NCBI RefSeq assembly: GCF_040183065.1
Contig: NC_091126.1
Location: 140,963,204 to 141,027,203 of the forward strand
Direction of reading: 5' to 3'
Source of the DNA: Periplaneta americana
Lineage: Eukaryota > Arthropoda > Insecta > Blattodea > Blattidae
DNA length: 64,000 bases
Below the pieces are notes generated by a model that saw only the letters and a list, made by a program, of their open reading frames with translations, was not told the origin of the DNA and did no database searches. Of this stretch, positions 22,524-34,149 are shown piece by piece. Position 1 is the first letter of the stretch; the number at the start of each line of letters is the position of its first letter. Both the position numbers and the translations under genes were made by a program.

Positions 22524-23250
22524 AACATATTACTGCGATGTTTCAATTAACTGAACAAATATATACAATAGAATAAACCAATTTAAAAAAACAATGACTT
22601 ATACAGCCGTGTAATATTAGAAGACGGACATGCTTTTATAGTTAGCCTACTGATAACATTCGTCGAATTACGACCAAGCGCTTAAATACGGCAATTTCAA
22701 TAATTAGGGAATTCTACAAACATGACAACTTAAGTGTCCGACGCTGCATAAACGGTTTGTTTATTACTACCGAAAATTCAATGTAACTGCCAAAAGTGAT
22801 AACGTATTTATTTTCAAAGAGACCTTGGAATGCAAGGCAATTCCATTGTCCTGCTAGGCGCTAGAGCCAAATGACTGTTTATATTGTAGCAGATTTAGTA
22901 CTAAATGACATTAATTCTTTACCAAAACATTTTACAAACCCTGATACCGCATATCATAATTTTGTTGGCATCTTCCAAATATTATCGTATTTCTCTGGTT
23001 ATTAATTCCTGATTACTGTCATCACATATAACCGTACATTATATTCATTATCATTATCAACATGTTTTCTTCTACTGGATATATAAAACAATGCCGTATA
23101 ATTTTACGTTTTTTACTCTAGTTTTCATCTCTTTACACATGGTTTTGTTTTACTCCACTCTGTTCAGTATTAGAAGGTGAACATATTTGCGTCAAGTTTT
23201 CTGAAACTCACTATTATAACATGTCTATTATAAAAGAGGCTTCTTCCACA
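22524..23250. other. Unassigned sequence
   Basis: No gene or repeat recognised; AT-rich. Confidence 0.55.
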
Positions 23251-23251
23251 C

Positions 23252-23321
<70 letters not shown>
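23252..23321. repeat. (AAT)n microsatellite
   Basis: About 23 uninterrupted units, directly left of retroposon X. Confidence 0.97.
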
Positions 23322-23323
<2 letters not shown>

Positions 23324-24012
23324 CATTGAGGTTCTAGCTAATATGTACTTTATTATCAGACAGTACACCTCAATTGATGTGTCAGAGAAAAAACAATTAT
23401 TGTTTGTATGAAGTCTGATTAGTGTAATATATTACTAGACAGCGATGTATGTAATGAAGGGGGAAAGGAACTGGTCACCCTACCCACTATCTCCTGGTTT
23501 AGTTGTCTCATGAGTGATGACTTAAGGGGAGGCAGAGGTGAATATTTCAAAATCCACAAAATTTATCCGATTTGTTTGAAATTGATCATGGATACTAAGT
23601 ATGTTATTAGTAATGGACATACCAAGTTTCAACTTTCTAAGTACAGTAGTTCTGTAAATATTAATAATTTTATAAAGCTTTATATATTTTGATATAAAAT
23701 GCTCCATATATATATTTTCAATATTTCTTTTTATTTATATGTTCAGAGAAGGTATATAAATAATGATAAGTATTAGTTTATTATGGGAATAATATAGTAA
23801 TACAGTTATCTTGGTTTTAATTTCATACTTTTAAGGGCACAAAAACAAGAACTAACATCGGAATATCAAAATAAAGATAATAAAAATGGAAAAAACCAAA
23901 TTTTCATTTTTTCTTCAGTTTTGTTCGAAAATTTCACCTCTGTCTCCCCTTAATGGCGTCAATTATGAGGTTGCAATCTGTGTTCGGACAGTTGATTTAA
24001 GAAGAGTAATAA
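23322..24012 (+). mobile_element. Retroposon X copy 1, split by a TTAA MITE
   Basis: The segments 23322-23521 and 23954-24012 together match 42190-42455 (shared GAAGTCTGATTAGTGTAAT, AAAGGAACTGG, CGGACAGTTGA). The unit ends in a TAA-rich tail (24007 on), as expected of a retroposed sequence. I see no coding capacity or tRNA box, so SINE versus LINE 3' end is unresolved. Confidence 0.75.
23526..23949. mobile_element. MITE with TTAA target duplication (piggyBac-like)
   Basis: A 424-bp insertion bounded by TTAA on both sides (23522-23525 and 23950-23953), with inverted termini GGGGAGGCAGAGGTGAA and TTCACCTCTGTCTCCCC. The interior is AT-rich and non-coding. The TTAA target is characteristic of the piggyBac superfamily. 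It interrupts retroposon X, whose uninterrupted relative at 42190 lacks it. Confidence 0.88.
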
Positions 24013-24546
24013 TAATAATAATGATGATAACAACAATAATAAAATAATACGCATAACGAAATGTATTATTTCAAGTCCGTATATTATTCTGCATTAGCTT
24101 ACTAAGTCAGTGAATTCGTGTAGCAGTTAAACTGTTTCAAAGAAATCTAACCTAGTTCACTCAAAACAATGAAAGTAAACAGCCAGTTGATAATGTTATA
24201 TAAACAACAGCTGAACATCGCATATGTTACGAAATGTCACAGAAATGTATCAGTTTTTCGAATTTATCAAATATGTAAATAAGTGCTCTATTCACCCAAT
24301 GTGCCCGTGGCTCCAATTCTGCGTTGAATCATGTTCGGCGTCGCGAATTACCCACAAACGTCAGGCACCGACCCTGGTCCCATCTAACACAGCGTCCTCT
24401 GTGCGGCTTCGTATCTGCCCGGTCCGACAGCGATTTCCTTGACTAGTGGTTCGGCACTGCCAAGATCATGGCAACGACTGAAGTATTTCCAGCTCTCTTC
24501 CCTGTATTATCCTCACGGGTAAAGAGACTGGAGGGGAGAGGGTTGA
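24013..24546. other. Unassigned sequence
   Basis: No gene recognised; the interval around 24300-24460 is somewhat richer in GC but shows no exon signature. Confidence 0.5.
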
Positions 24547-25491
24547 TCTTACAAGGGAAGGGTTTCGGCTCGAACAGGAATTTTTGATTAAAAATTTGTA
24601 CAGAGGCTTGCCTTACAATGATGATGAAGCCCGTAAAAGCATTCATTTGTGTAACTCTCTGTTTGGTTGGTATTGGTCAATACACTTCTTTAAAAATTTA
24701 CATGAGGATTTTCTATAAAATGCATGAAACAGCATGGAGGAGAGCATTAAGCACAGCACGCAGAAGCAACACCTGAACAATCTTCTGAATCACACTCCAT
24801 TGCTCAAAAATCAAATGCCACCTGAATTACATTTTTTAAGTCCGAGACTTGTTCAGGATTCACGTAGCCAGCTGACTGCCAGGAATACTTAAGCACAGGG
24901 CGGAATACTGGAGCAGACAACTGGTTATGCATAACAGAGTGCATTATTCATTATAAACACTCGATTTCCCAATTTAAGTTCTGGATTCCCAGCAAGAGTC
25001 CTTATGTAATCTGTTATCCTCCGAGCATATACTTTGTATTGTCTAAGGAAATAGATATTCAGAGTTTGGATATATTTAGTTTTTTTTTTTTTCAGGTGGA
25101 ATGATCATACATTCTATGTCCTAGCCTTGGAATGATTCATTTATTAAGATTGTGTCCTTGTGCGCATTCAATGAACCAAACAACAGTGTACACTTTTGAT
25201 TAGGTGCAATATTTTCAGACAGAACGTTGGAGAAAAATATTCTTAAATGGGCTTTAGACATTTTACCACTCGCACTAGTTTCTAGGCTAGGCTAGGCTTA
25301 TGGGTAAGGTGTCCCACCCCTTAACTTGTGCAGTGCTCTCCCCCCCCCCAACTTGTACAGTGCTCTAACAGACAAACCACACATTACACAAACGAATGCT
25401 TTTGGGAGCTTTACAGAGATATAAGGATGGGCCTGTATACAAATTTTGGATACGAAATTCCTGTTCGAGCCGAAACCCTTCCCTTGTTAGT
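24547..25491. repeat. Long inverted repeat, arms about 120 bp
   Basis: Left arm 24547-24668 and right arm 25370-25491 match in inverse orientation; the best block is GGGAAGGGTTTCGGCTCGAA with AACAGGAATTT, and identity then falls but remains visible (AAAAGCATTC, TTTGTGTAA). The 700-bp interior shows no gene. Could be a DNA transposon remnant or an inverted duplication. No target duplication was found. Confidence 0.65.
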
Positions 25492-26216
25492 AGAAGACAC
25501 AAATTTATTACTCAAATTATGGTTGCCAGATTTGCAAAGTAAAAATATTCTAAATAATTGTACAGAAAGATAAATTAATAAGGTTTGCAGAAACAAAAAG
25601 TTATGTAACTTGTTTCTTGGATTTATTACTTTCAATCTATCTTATCACATTCTAGATATACTTATGTAAGTAAATCATTAGACGTAGGTATGTTTATAAT
25701 CGATTACTGCTGAATTTACATTGCATTAAAATACGTTATTTTATGGGCACTCTAAACATTGGAATTCTTTACAAGTATGCCCTTAAAGATTTATTGTTAG
25801 CAGAGTGCTAACTTTTTTTTTACTGAAAGACGGTTTCTAATTCCAGTTTCTACAAGATTCATGCAACTAAATCCTAGCTCACAATTTACAGTATGCGATG
25901 GAATTGTATAAATCAATTACAAAAAATTGTTCACTTAATTTGTTAACTTACACTGATTGCACCAACACTGAAATTATTCCTGAACATCTATTGTTCAATA
26001 CCTTTTTGAACATTTCCCATGCCATTAGCATTTAATTTGAATTCAGATTAGTTCACAAACATCTCTGATTTCACTTTCTCTACTACCATCTTCGTTTCTG
26101 AAGTCCAATGTGCTCGCATTTTGGCCCATTTACATTGAAAGTTTGTAGCAGTTTCAGAAGTCGAGTAGCAAAATGCGACAAATGCGACTATGGCTTAAAC
26201 CCTATATATATATCAG
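25492..26216. other. Unassigned sequence
   Basis: AT-rich, no gene or element recognised. Confidence 0.55.
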
Positions 26217-27190
26217 TAACCTTTATATGAAACGAGCCAAAGTGAGGATAGGAGAAGAAATGTCAGAAGGAAGTGAAATAGGGATGAGTACGACAGGGAT
26301 GCCCTTTATCATCTACCCTGCTTAACACTACTTGGAGGATTTAGTGAAGAACTGTTTTCAGAACATGGGAGGAGTAACAGTAGGAGGAAGAAGAATAGGC
26401 TAAAGTGTATAAGATTTGCTGATGATATGGCGTTGTTAGCTGAAAAGGAGATGTTACTAAGGGATATACTACTAGAGCTAAATGACAGCTGTGAGCAGTA
26501 TGGAATGAAGATAAATGCCAACAAGACGAAGACCATGGTCATAGGAAGATGAGCAAAGAATATAAACTTGCGAATTCTAAATGAGGCAGTAAAGCAAGTG
26601 GACAGCTTCAAATACTTGAGGTGTACTATAAGCAGTAACATGAGCTGCTGCCAAGAAGTCAAAAGGAGCGTAGCAATAGCAAAGGAAGCTTTTAATACAA
26701 AAAGGAGCATCTTCTGCGGACATCTGGAGAAAGAACTAAGGAAGAGACTAATGAAGTGCTTTGTGAGGAGTGTAGCATTGTATGGGTCAGAAACATGGAA
26801 ATTTAGACGAAGTGAAGAGAAGCGACTAGAAGCATTTGAAATGTGGATATGGAGAAGGATGGAGCGTGTGAAATGGACAGACAATAAGAAACGAAGCAGT
26901 GTCGGAAAGAGTGGATGAAGAAAGAATGATGCTGAAACTGATCAGAAGAGGAAAAGAAATTGGCTGGGTCACTGGTTGAGAAGAAACTGCCTACTGAAGG
27001 ATGCAATGGAAGGAATGGTGAACGGGAGAAGAGTTCGGGACAGAAGAAGATACCAGATGATAGACGGCATTAAGATATATGGATCATATGAGGCGACAAA
27101 GAGGAAGGCAGAACATAGTAAAGACTGGAGAATGCTGGGTTTGCAGTGAAAGACCTGCCCTTGGGCAGAAGCCTATGAATGAATGAATAT
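26217..27190 (+). pseudogene. LINE-K reverse transcriptase fragment, decayed
   Basis: Non-LTR retrotransposon 3' half. The broken frame reads EEMSEGSEIG, a mutated RT box, then CIRFADDMALLAEKEM with the intact catalytic FADD, and NANKTKTMVIG. An open run of 117 codons (26568-26918) carries QVDSFKYLRCTISS, RSVALYGSETWKFRRSEEKR and EMWIWRRMERVKW. Later pieces read in other frames (RNWLGHWLRRN, RRRYQMIDGIKIYGS). It ends in a GAAT-type tail near 27175. Frameshifts and stops make it inactive. Same family and apparently the same left boundary as 38294-39061. Confidence 0.85.
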
Positions 27191-27335
27191 ATAGTCTATA
27201 AAAACAAAATACGGTAATTTTAAACAGTAATTTTATTTTATTCACGTCTGGATTGTCCTAATGATAATTCTCTCTTTGAGCTGCTTCCATTAATATCACG
27301 TAATTTAAGAACTTGTTGAACACTATCTCACAATT

Positions 27336-27725
27336 CCTGCGGTGGCTGAGTGGTGAGATCTTCAGCTTGTCACGCTTGCGGTTCGGGATCGAGTCCCGGT
27401 CAGACCTGGGATTAATCACTGAAAAATCCATAGAAACTTATGGCGGACAAGGTCGTAAATGGAGTTTATCTCGGGGTTCTCCCATTTCCCCATATTAGGC
27501 ACCTACATCTTTCCGGCAACAATTCTCCATTTGTCGTCATTCCTTAGCATTCCCAGAACGCGGGGTAGCGACGCACGGCTCGAAACCTGGATACGCAGCG
27601 AAAATTGGTGTAATTAACCGGTGAGGGTTAGGTAATGCGCCTAGCTTAAGGATTAGCGCAATAGATCGTAAAAATTCGCAGTGCTGGGTCATAATTCCCT
27701 CTCCCGGAAATTCCATTCCAGTCTT
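27336..27725 (+). mobile_element. SINE-F, full length
   Basis: Head CTGCGGTGGCTGAGTGGTGA (A-box) and GGGATCGAGTCCCGG (B-box); the body includes TCGGGGTTCTCCCATTTCC and TATTAGGCACCTACATC, then GCGCAATAGATCGTAA and AATTCCATTCCA at the end. About 390 bp. It provides the intact reference for the interrupted copy at 32589-33958. Confidence 0.8.
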
Positions 27726-27794
27726 CCACGCCACTTCGGACGGCATGGTTGGGAGGTGCACGCACTATCCACAGAGCTATAACGGCGGACCTTG
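27726..27794 (-). repeat. tRNA-like head in opposite orientation
   Basis: Minus strand reads GTCCGCCGTTATAGCTCTGT and GGATAGTGCGTGC, resembling an A-box region, directly abutting SINE-F. Could be the head of another SINE joined tail to tail; no B-box is obvious. Confidence 0.4.
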
Positions 27795-27947
27795 TGTGAA
27801 ATAAGTTAAAAAAATACAGGTATATACATAGAAAGGAAGTGTTGTGGAAGGAAGTTGGTTAAATTATAGACAAGAGTGGTAAAGTATCTATATTTCAAGG
27901 TAGGCTAATTCTATATTCTAATACATTACACAGTATTAAAACATTAC

Positions 27948-28124
27948 GGGATTCATAGACATTCTTAGCGCGGGCTTCCGGTGGATGATCTGAGTTTTTC
28001 GTATTCATAAGCCAGTGTTAGCGACAGGATATGATTTGAATTCTGTACAAGTAACCAGTGGATAGCCGGGGCTAGTTTAGCACGCTCGTAGCGCGAGATG
28101 CGAAATGTCTATGAATAGCACCCC
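27948..28124. mobile_element. Small MITE with ATTCATAGACATT termini
   Basis: Ends GGGATTCATAGACATT and AATGTCTATGAATAGCACCCC are inverted relative to each other, and subterminal GCGCGGGC / GTAGCGCGAG are also partly symmetric. Length about 177 bp. No clear duplication. Confidence 0.6.
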
Positions 28125-28171
28125 ACTTTTTTTAAACTTGTTTTTAAAATATAGTTAGGCCTACCTACTTT

Positions 28172-28596
28172 TAGAGGAACTGGAGTTTCATTGTCGCCCT
28201 CATATAAGCCCGCCATCGGTGCCTATCCTGAGCAAGATTAATCCAGTCTCTATCATCATATCCCACGTCCATCAAATCCGTTTTAATATTATCCTCCCAT
28301 CTACGTCTCGGCCTCCCCAAAGGCATATTTCAATAGATTACTCGCTGTCTTGTGAATGCGGGCGTGGCATGCGCAGTGGCTTATTTCGGGGACTTTATTC
28401 CGTCGGTCCGATTTTTTTGCCACTACTGCACATTTCTGGATTCGCCCATACGTGCTACATGCCCTGCTCATCTCAAACGTCTGGATTTAACGTTCCTAAA
28501 TATGTCAGGTGAAGAATACAATGCGTGCAGTTCTGCGTTGTGTAACTTTTTCAATTCTTCTGTAACTTCATCCCTCTTAGCCCCAAATATTTGTTA
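28172..28596 (-). pseudogene. LINE-L polymerase C-terminal fragment
   Basis: The minus strand reads IFGAKRDEVTEELKKLHNAE, LHALYSSPDIFRNVKSRRLR, then a stop, AGHVARMGESRN, a disturbed stretch of about 100 bp, and PLGRPRRRWEDNIKTDLMDV with GYDDRDWINLAQDRHRWRAY. This is the extreme C-terminus of an RTE/jockey-type LINE polymerase. The N-proximal RT part of what appears to be the same family is at 43277-43970. Confidence 0.8.
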
Positions 28597-28597
28597 T

Positions 28598-28845
28598 CTT
28601 GATTATACAACTTTTAACACAATATCACTTCGGAATATGTATTATAATATATCTTTCGCGTGTTAAATATTACAGTACCTGGTTAACTAGTTTCAGCATG
28701 TTATGGGCCATCTTCTTCTGAGAACTTCAGAAGTCTTCAGAACTTATGAAGATGACCCATAACAGGCTGAAACTACTGTATTTAGCCAGGTACTGTAATA
28801 CTTAACACGCGAAAGATACATAATACATATTCCAAATATTTTCCT
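28598..28845. mobile_element. Palindromic MITE-P copy 1
   Basis: Arms contain GGAATATGTATTAT, CGCGTGTTAA, TTACAGTACCTGG and AGTTTCAGC, mirrored around a centre at about 28730. The same design is at 58294-58632 (GGAATATGTATGATAAGACT arms). Targets are unclear. Confidence 0.8.
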
Positions 28846-29363
28846 AAGTACCGTGTTCTCAAATCCCTTTACCTCTGTTACCCTCTCAAAGTGAGAGTGT
28901 TTTTAAAATTAAAAAATGCTTAACTTTATATGTATAGTGTGATATATAGTCTACAGGAAGTCAAGGGAATCACTTCCTTAAAATTCCAACCTTTAATAAC
29001 GGCGATTATTGTAATCAATTACTTGAGATTATTTTTAAATCCTAATTAATTTTGTCTTAAAACTAGTTTTAAATTGAACAGCTTGGACAATAGCTTGAAT
29101 ATTGTAACCACTATAATCTATAACGAATGATGTAATTAATTTTGTTGACCGATCACTCTCCCGGAAAATAATTTAATTTTACGCTTTTGTCAAAAGTAGC
29201 ATAAGATCAACAATGTATCTCATTAATACCATTTTGTACAAGAAAAATAAGCTCTAAACTTGTCTCCCAAGCTAAGTTATTCAGCAGATTATTGCCTCTA
29301 CACTTGGTGCTATCAAATTTTCCGATGGCATGTATTTCCGATAGCAAAGAGTGGGTTGAAGTC
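28846..29363. other. Unassigned sequence
   Basis: AT-rich, nothing recognised. Confidence 0.55.
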
Positions 29364-29366
29364 TTA

Positions 29367-29600
29367 AGGCTGGTTCACAATAAACCGAGAACGGAAACAA
29401 CGGGAACGAGAACGGAAATATTGTTAAAATAAATGTATTTAAATGTGAGCATTCACAAATAACGAGAATCTTACCGGAGCCCGGGAACGGGAACGTGAAA
29501 ATTAATTGTGAATGCTCACATTTAAATACATTTATTTTAACAACATTTCCGTTCTCGTTCTCGTTGTCGTTTCCGTTCCCGGTTTATTGTGAACCAGCCT
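29367..29600. mobile_element. MITE-H1 copy 2, TSD TTA
   Basis: Palindromic MITE with arms from AGGCTGGTTCACAATAAACC to AATGCTCACATTTAAATAC, and a central spacer with CGGAGCCCGGGAACGGGAAC. Flanked by TTA on both sides (29364-29366, 29601-29603). Together with TAA at copies 1 and 3 this fits the TWA target of PIF/Harbinger. Confidence 0.88.
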
Positions 29601-29603
29601 TTA

Positions 29604-30449
29604 GGAGTAGTACTGATTTCTGATGCTGATGTAGGAAGGACTTGCGACTTCGGACCCTGAGTCTTATCAGGTAGCCCGGAGATGAGACCTGATTTTGTCA
29701 GAGCTGAGACAGGATAGCCCAGTTGTCAGCATCTGATTCATGAATGTCACCCAGAATACCTGTAGAACATGAACAATAATCGCAAATATTGAGAGCAAAC
29801 TGCACCAATGTAAGCCTAATTCAAGGAACCTCAAAAACGCTGAACCAAGCACATTATATTTGAAGTTCTTCTAGTGAACGAGGATTCTTTTCACAAGCGT
29901 CTCTGTAGGATCAAACGTCCGTAGTCCAATTCACATCAGAACAATTTTGTTGCCAGAAACCACGATTCTTAACGGGATCGCCAAAGAATTTATGAATTGC
30001 GGTGTGTGTTGTAAAGTCCTCGAAAGGATGTGAATCATAACTTTCTGCAATTGTCAATTTGACATAATATGGAATCGATACAACAAATGTGAGAGTTCAT
30101 TATCGCTTACAATATATATAGCCCTCTTGGCACAAAGGTCCAGGCTTCTAACGGGACAAAGTGGGGAGTAATCTTTACTAATGTAATGTACAACTTGAAG
30201 GCGTAGACAGCAGAATGTTTTTCGGCACAGTACCGGTACTTCTTCATAAGCAAGAAGACGTGTTATCACTGTACTTGTCTCAAGGGCTTAGAAGACCTCG
30301 ATGCATTTCTGTGTATTCTGTATGTAAGCAGTGCCGCTGAATCCATAGGAATAGAAGTGAATCTTCTTTGGTCAGAAAAATGAGGTAACCCAAACTGCAA
30401 TCGGTTGAAAGAAATCATTAGGTTTTTTGAGATTTGATTTGAAATCAAC
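29604..30449. other. Unassigned sequence
   Basis: No gene or repeat recognised. Short open frames have no family features. Confidence 0.5.
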
Positions 30450-31255
30450 TAGTTCGTAGTGGCGCAGTTGATACAGCGCTGGCCTTCTGTGCTCCAGGTG
30501 GATGGCTGGATGGCATTTAAGTGTGCTTAAATGGGACAGGCTCATGTCACTAAACGACATTTCATACAAGTTGAGAGGATGCGAAGGTATTTCTTTCCCC
30601 TTGTACTTGCCCTGAGTCCGTCAGTGTTACCTCTTATACCTGCATCCTCCAAGCTGTACACACTAGCAAATAAAATATTAAATAAAGTACATAAGTGAAT
30701 ATAAAATAAAGTGTCACAGATGTTTGACAATGACATGTTAGAGTATACTTTTGTGTAATTCTTACAATATTTTTAATTAATATAATTAATTACATTTAGG
30801 AATGTCAGTTTGTATTATAAAGTCAGGGGGAGCGACACAGTGCATATTGTCCCATTGTGTATGCTGTAGAGTAGAAACTAGCAGTGAAGAAAACATTTAT
30901 CTTCTGCTGTCAGTAGCTTTTTCATGTGCCGGTTAATATAAACAACAATAAAATTCAATATAAGCGCTTAGTATGGACTTTCGAAATATAGAGTACCGGT
31001 AAACACTTTCAGAAATAAAATTTGTCACTCTGTAGAAAGTCAATTAGTCGAACGTTTGTGAGATGGACAGTGGCATCTTCCCCTTCATTGTTGGTAGGGA
31101 GTGTGAGTAGAGGGGAAAGCCTATCAACCAAACTGAAATGGGGTTTAGATTTAGTGGCATGCAAAGAACTCCTACGGGACAAAATTCCGGCACACCGGCG
31201 ACGCTGATATAACCTCGGCAGTTGCGAGCGTCGTAAATAAACCATAATTTTTTTA
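30450..31255 (+). mobile_element. SINE-D copy split by an insertion
   Basis: The head and mid-body lie at 30450-30549 (GCGCAGTTGATACAGCGCTG ... GGCATTTAAGTGTGC ... CTCATGTCA) and the tail at 31149-31255 (AGTGGCATG ... GACGCTGATATAACCTC ... AAATAAACC). In the intact copy at 18774-19002 these parts are adjacent, so 30550-31148 was inserted later. Confidence 0.75.
30550..31148. mobile_element. 599-bp insertion inside SINE-D
   Basis: Begins CTAAACGACATTTCA and ends TGAAATGGGGTTTAG, an imperfect inverted terminal pair of about 15 bp. No coding capacity and no clean target duplication; a few bases of the SINE are missing at the junction. Class unknown. Confidence 0.55.
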
Positions 31256-32469
31256 ACGATCGAAAGAAAATATACAGGTACCTTCAAAGACTGTACTCAC
31301 ATATATACCTATGTGAAAAATAATGTAATTTAGGCTAACATGTCATTTGTATCATACTTTTCAGCATGTGTTTACTTATCTCTAAGTTTCAACATGTTAT
31401 GTAAAACTTTGACTTGACTGAGGTAATCGAAAGTTATATTTCTTCAAGATGTATACCAAAATATACGCGAATTATCTATATAAGATATTATGTACGAGCT
31501 TTAAAGTGAAAAGTTTCCTTTTATGTCATTTTACATGAAAATATATCGAAAGAGCAACTTTCTGAATTGACTGTACATGATGTTTAAAATTCTAAAAAAA
31601 GTTATTTGATGATCATAGAGTCTCTTCAATGCAGAATAATAATTTCTTACATAAAACTACTAGTTTCCGACCAAAGACACATCTGATTACGGACAAGACA
31701 TTTTTGTCCTGGTGGTTGTATTAGGGTGTTCGCAAAGTCCGGTCTTCCTTGTGTTGAGCCAAAAAAATTACGTAGTATGCATATTGTGCTTAAACACATT
31801 TCATTTAAACTGATAAACCATTACGCTTCTTGGGAGAATAATATGAAAATTACTAGTAATAATTTCATTAGTATAATGGATAATACCGATCGGGCTGTTA
31901 CATGATAAAGTTCCGATTTTTGCCACCATTGGCACGGCTTTAACATCGCTTCAGTAGTCTCTTGAAAGTATACATTGAGTTCGAGGTCTTTCTGTGCTAT
32001 TTGTCTATGATCATAATCATCTGAAACTGATAAAAGTAGAGTGCCTACAGTGGGTTTGAGGCCTCAATCGTCAATTTTGTTTTAGCCTATAAGTGCAATT
32101 AGCCTCAAATATTGAACTTGCATTTTGTAACGTAATACTCGTGGTAGCAGTGTTTTCATATAATGACACTTTCAACAGTAGAGGCTATGCCGATAGGATA
32201 TTAATTACTTCCTGCTGTCGTCATCGATGCTTACCATGCTAGTTGTTGGAGTCATAGACCTGGATTTTACAAGGCAATAAAATACTTATCGTACGTTAGC
32301 ATGAGGACTAGAAATGGACGTTTCCAGAAGCAGGAATGCTCTGTTCTTTCTTAACCTTTACGATGCAAGGTGTATCCTCATAGAACTTACTTACTTTGCC
32401 GCATTGTGGTTGAGAGTGCTATTAGTTATATTCCGAAGGAAATGGTGGAGAGAAACTAAAGACATAAAT
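31256..32469. other. Unassigned sequence
   Basis: About 1.2 kb of AT-rich DNA with no recognised gene or repeat. Confidence 0.5.
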
Positions 32470-32834
32470 TTAAATTATGTTTTATTTAACGACGCTCACA
32501 ACTGCCGAGGTTATATCAGAGTCGCCAGTGCGCCGGAATTTTTTCCCGCTGGAGTTCTTTTACATGCCAGTAAATCTATTGACATAGACCCTGCGGTGAC
32601 TAAGTGGTCAGACCTCCGGCTTGTCATGCAGGCGACCCGGGTTCGAATCCTATCAGGTCTGGCATTTTTCATTGAAAAATCCATAGTGACACTTGTGGCG
32701 GACAAATTTGCAGTTGGATTTTTTCCGGGGTTCTCCCGATTTTCACATATTAGGCATCTACATCATTCCGTAACCATTTCTCCATTTCGTCAACATTCCA
32801 TAGCATTCCCCGATTGCCCGCTGGAGACGCACGA

Positions 32835-33813
32835 AGGGGGCTGGCCTAGGGACGAGGGCATAGTTGCGCCCCACGGTCAGACAAGATGCTGCAGATAAAA
32901 AAAGGGTCGCTGTTTTGTAGGCATAGTTGAGCCCCGTTCCCATCAGGTAGCAGAAGGGGCATGGCATAGTTGCGCCCCGATGAAATAGGTAGAGAAAAAG
33001 ACAATACGGAAACTCGAGCCTCGTAATCAACTAAACTTATTGATTTCTTATTCGATTTAATATTAATTATCGATACCGTTGAAATGAACACCATGAAGTT
33101 GGCAGTGCTTTATTAACTGTTTTTCTACTGTTTATGGAGTGAATATCAATACCCTACCGTTAAAATGAACACCATGAAGTTGGCAGTACTTTATTAACTA
33201 TTTTTCTACTGTTCATGCTGTGATTATCAATAGCCTACCGTCAAAATGAACACCATGAAGTTGACAGTACTTCATTAACTGACATATTCAAATGAGTGAG
33301 CCGTTGGAATATGGGGCCTTAGCAGTGTTGAATTTTATTAGTGATTTTCACCCCGTCTGTGACGTATAGTGAGGTTAATTTAAAATGAATGTTAAGTTTA
33401 GTGAAAAGGGTAAAGAATTAATAATTCACAATGGTTCTAAGTTTCAATTTTTTGAAACCCTGTACCGTAGGGTTAAGATATCCATGTACAAACAAAAAAT
33501 GCAGTTCATTTATTGTGTGTGATCGATAAAAAAAGTGTTATTTTAAATAGCAAAATTGATCATATGCTAGGCCTACCTGATTTCAATGCAGCTATCACTG
33601 TAATATTTTAAAGTAATTTATTTATTTTATGACAATCACTTTCGTGTGTACTATGCCCCTCGGCGCGCAACTATGCCATGTCCATTCTGCTACCTGATTT
33701 CTTCGGGGCGCAACTATGCCATGTACCTTCTGCTACCTGATTTCTTCGGGGCGCAATTATGCCATGTCTAGTCCTCCCAATTGACCGCGGGGCGCAACTA
33801 TGCCATACCGTGC
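32835..33813. mobile_element. Foldback-like element, inner layer of the nest
   Basis: Both ends carry repeated copies of GGCATAGTTGCGCCCC in opposite orientations: about three on the left (32860-32980) and four or five on the right as the complement (33650-33808), spaced by AAATCAGGTAGCAGAAGG-type spacers. The core has an 81-bp tandem repeat. No coding capacity. Subterminal repeats in inverted arrays resemble foldback elements. No exact duplication could be placed. Confidence 0.72.
33075..33290. repeat. 81-bp minisatellite
   Basis: Units start at ACCGTT-type positions 33075, 33156 and 33237, each with AAATGAACACCATGAAGTTG; the third is partial. It lies in the core of the foldback-like element. 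Confidence 0.92.
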
Positions 33814-34149
33814 CTGCTCGACACCTGGGTACGCAGCGAACCTTAGTGTAGTCAGCCGATGTGGATTTGGGAATGTGCCTAGTCTAGCGCAATAGATCGT
33901 AACAGGTCGCAGTGCTGGAGAATAGTGCCCCCCTCCTGTCAATTCCATTCTATTCCAAAAGTACTGACATGAGCCTGTAGCATTAAGCACACTTAAATGC
34001 CATCGACCTTAGCGGGATCTATGAGGGTGTTTTAGGCCTGCAATATTATTCACATAATATGGAATATCAGTTTAAAAATACATTGGACACATTTTTATCT
34101 AACCTTATCAAACGCACAGTGAATCAGAACACAAATCACTAGCTGGAAG

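Larger units (their letters stand above)
32589..33958 (+). mobile_element. SINE-F copy, middle layer of the nest
   Basis: Head and upstream body at 32589-32834 (CCTGCGGTGACTAAGTGGTC A-box, GGGTTCGAATCC B-box, TTTTCCGGGGTTCTCCC) and the rest at 33814-33958 (CTGGGTACGCAGCGAAC, GCGCAATAGATCGTAAC, AATTCCATTCTATTCCA). The 27336-27725 copy shows these parts joined, so about 980 bp inserted between GAGACGCACG and GCTCGACACC. Confidence 0.8.
32470..34015 (-). mobile_element. SINE-D copy, outer layer of a three-layer nest
   Basis: Tail and mid-body at 32470-32588 (TTTATTTAACGACGCTC ... TTTTACATGCCAGTAAATCT) and the continuation towards the head at 33961-34015 (CTGACATGAGCCTGT ... ACACTTAAATGCCATCGACC). 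The two pieces are adjacent in the intact SINE-D, so everything between was inserted. The sequence (C/T)TGACAT appears at both junctions (TTGACAT and CTGACAT), a likely short duplication. Confidence 0.78.
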
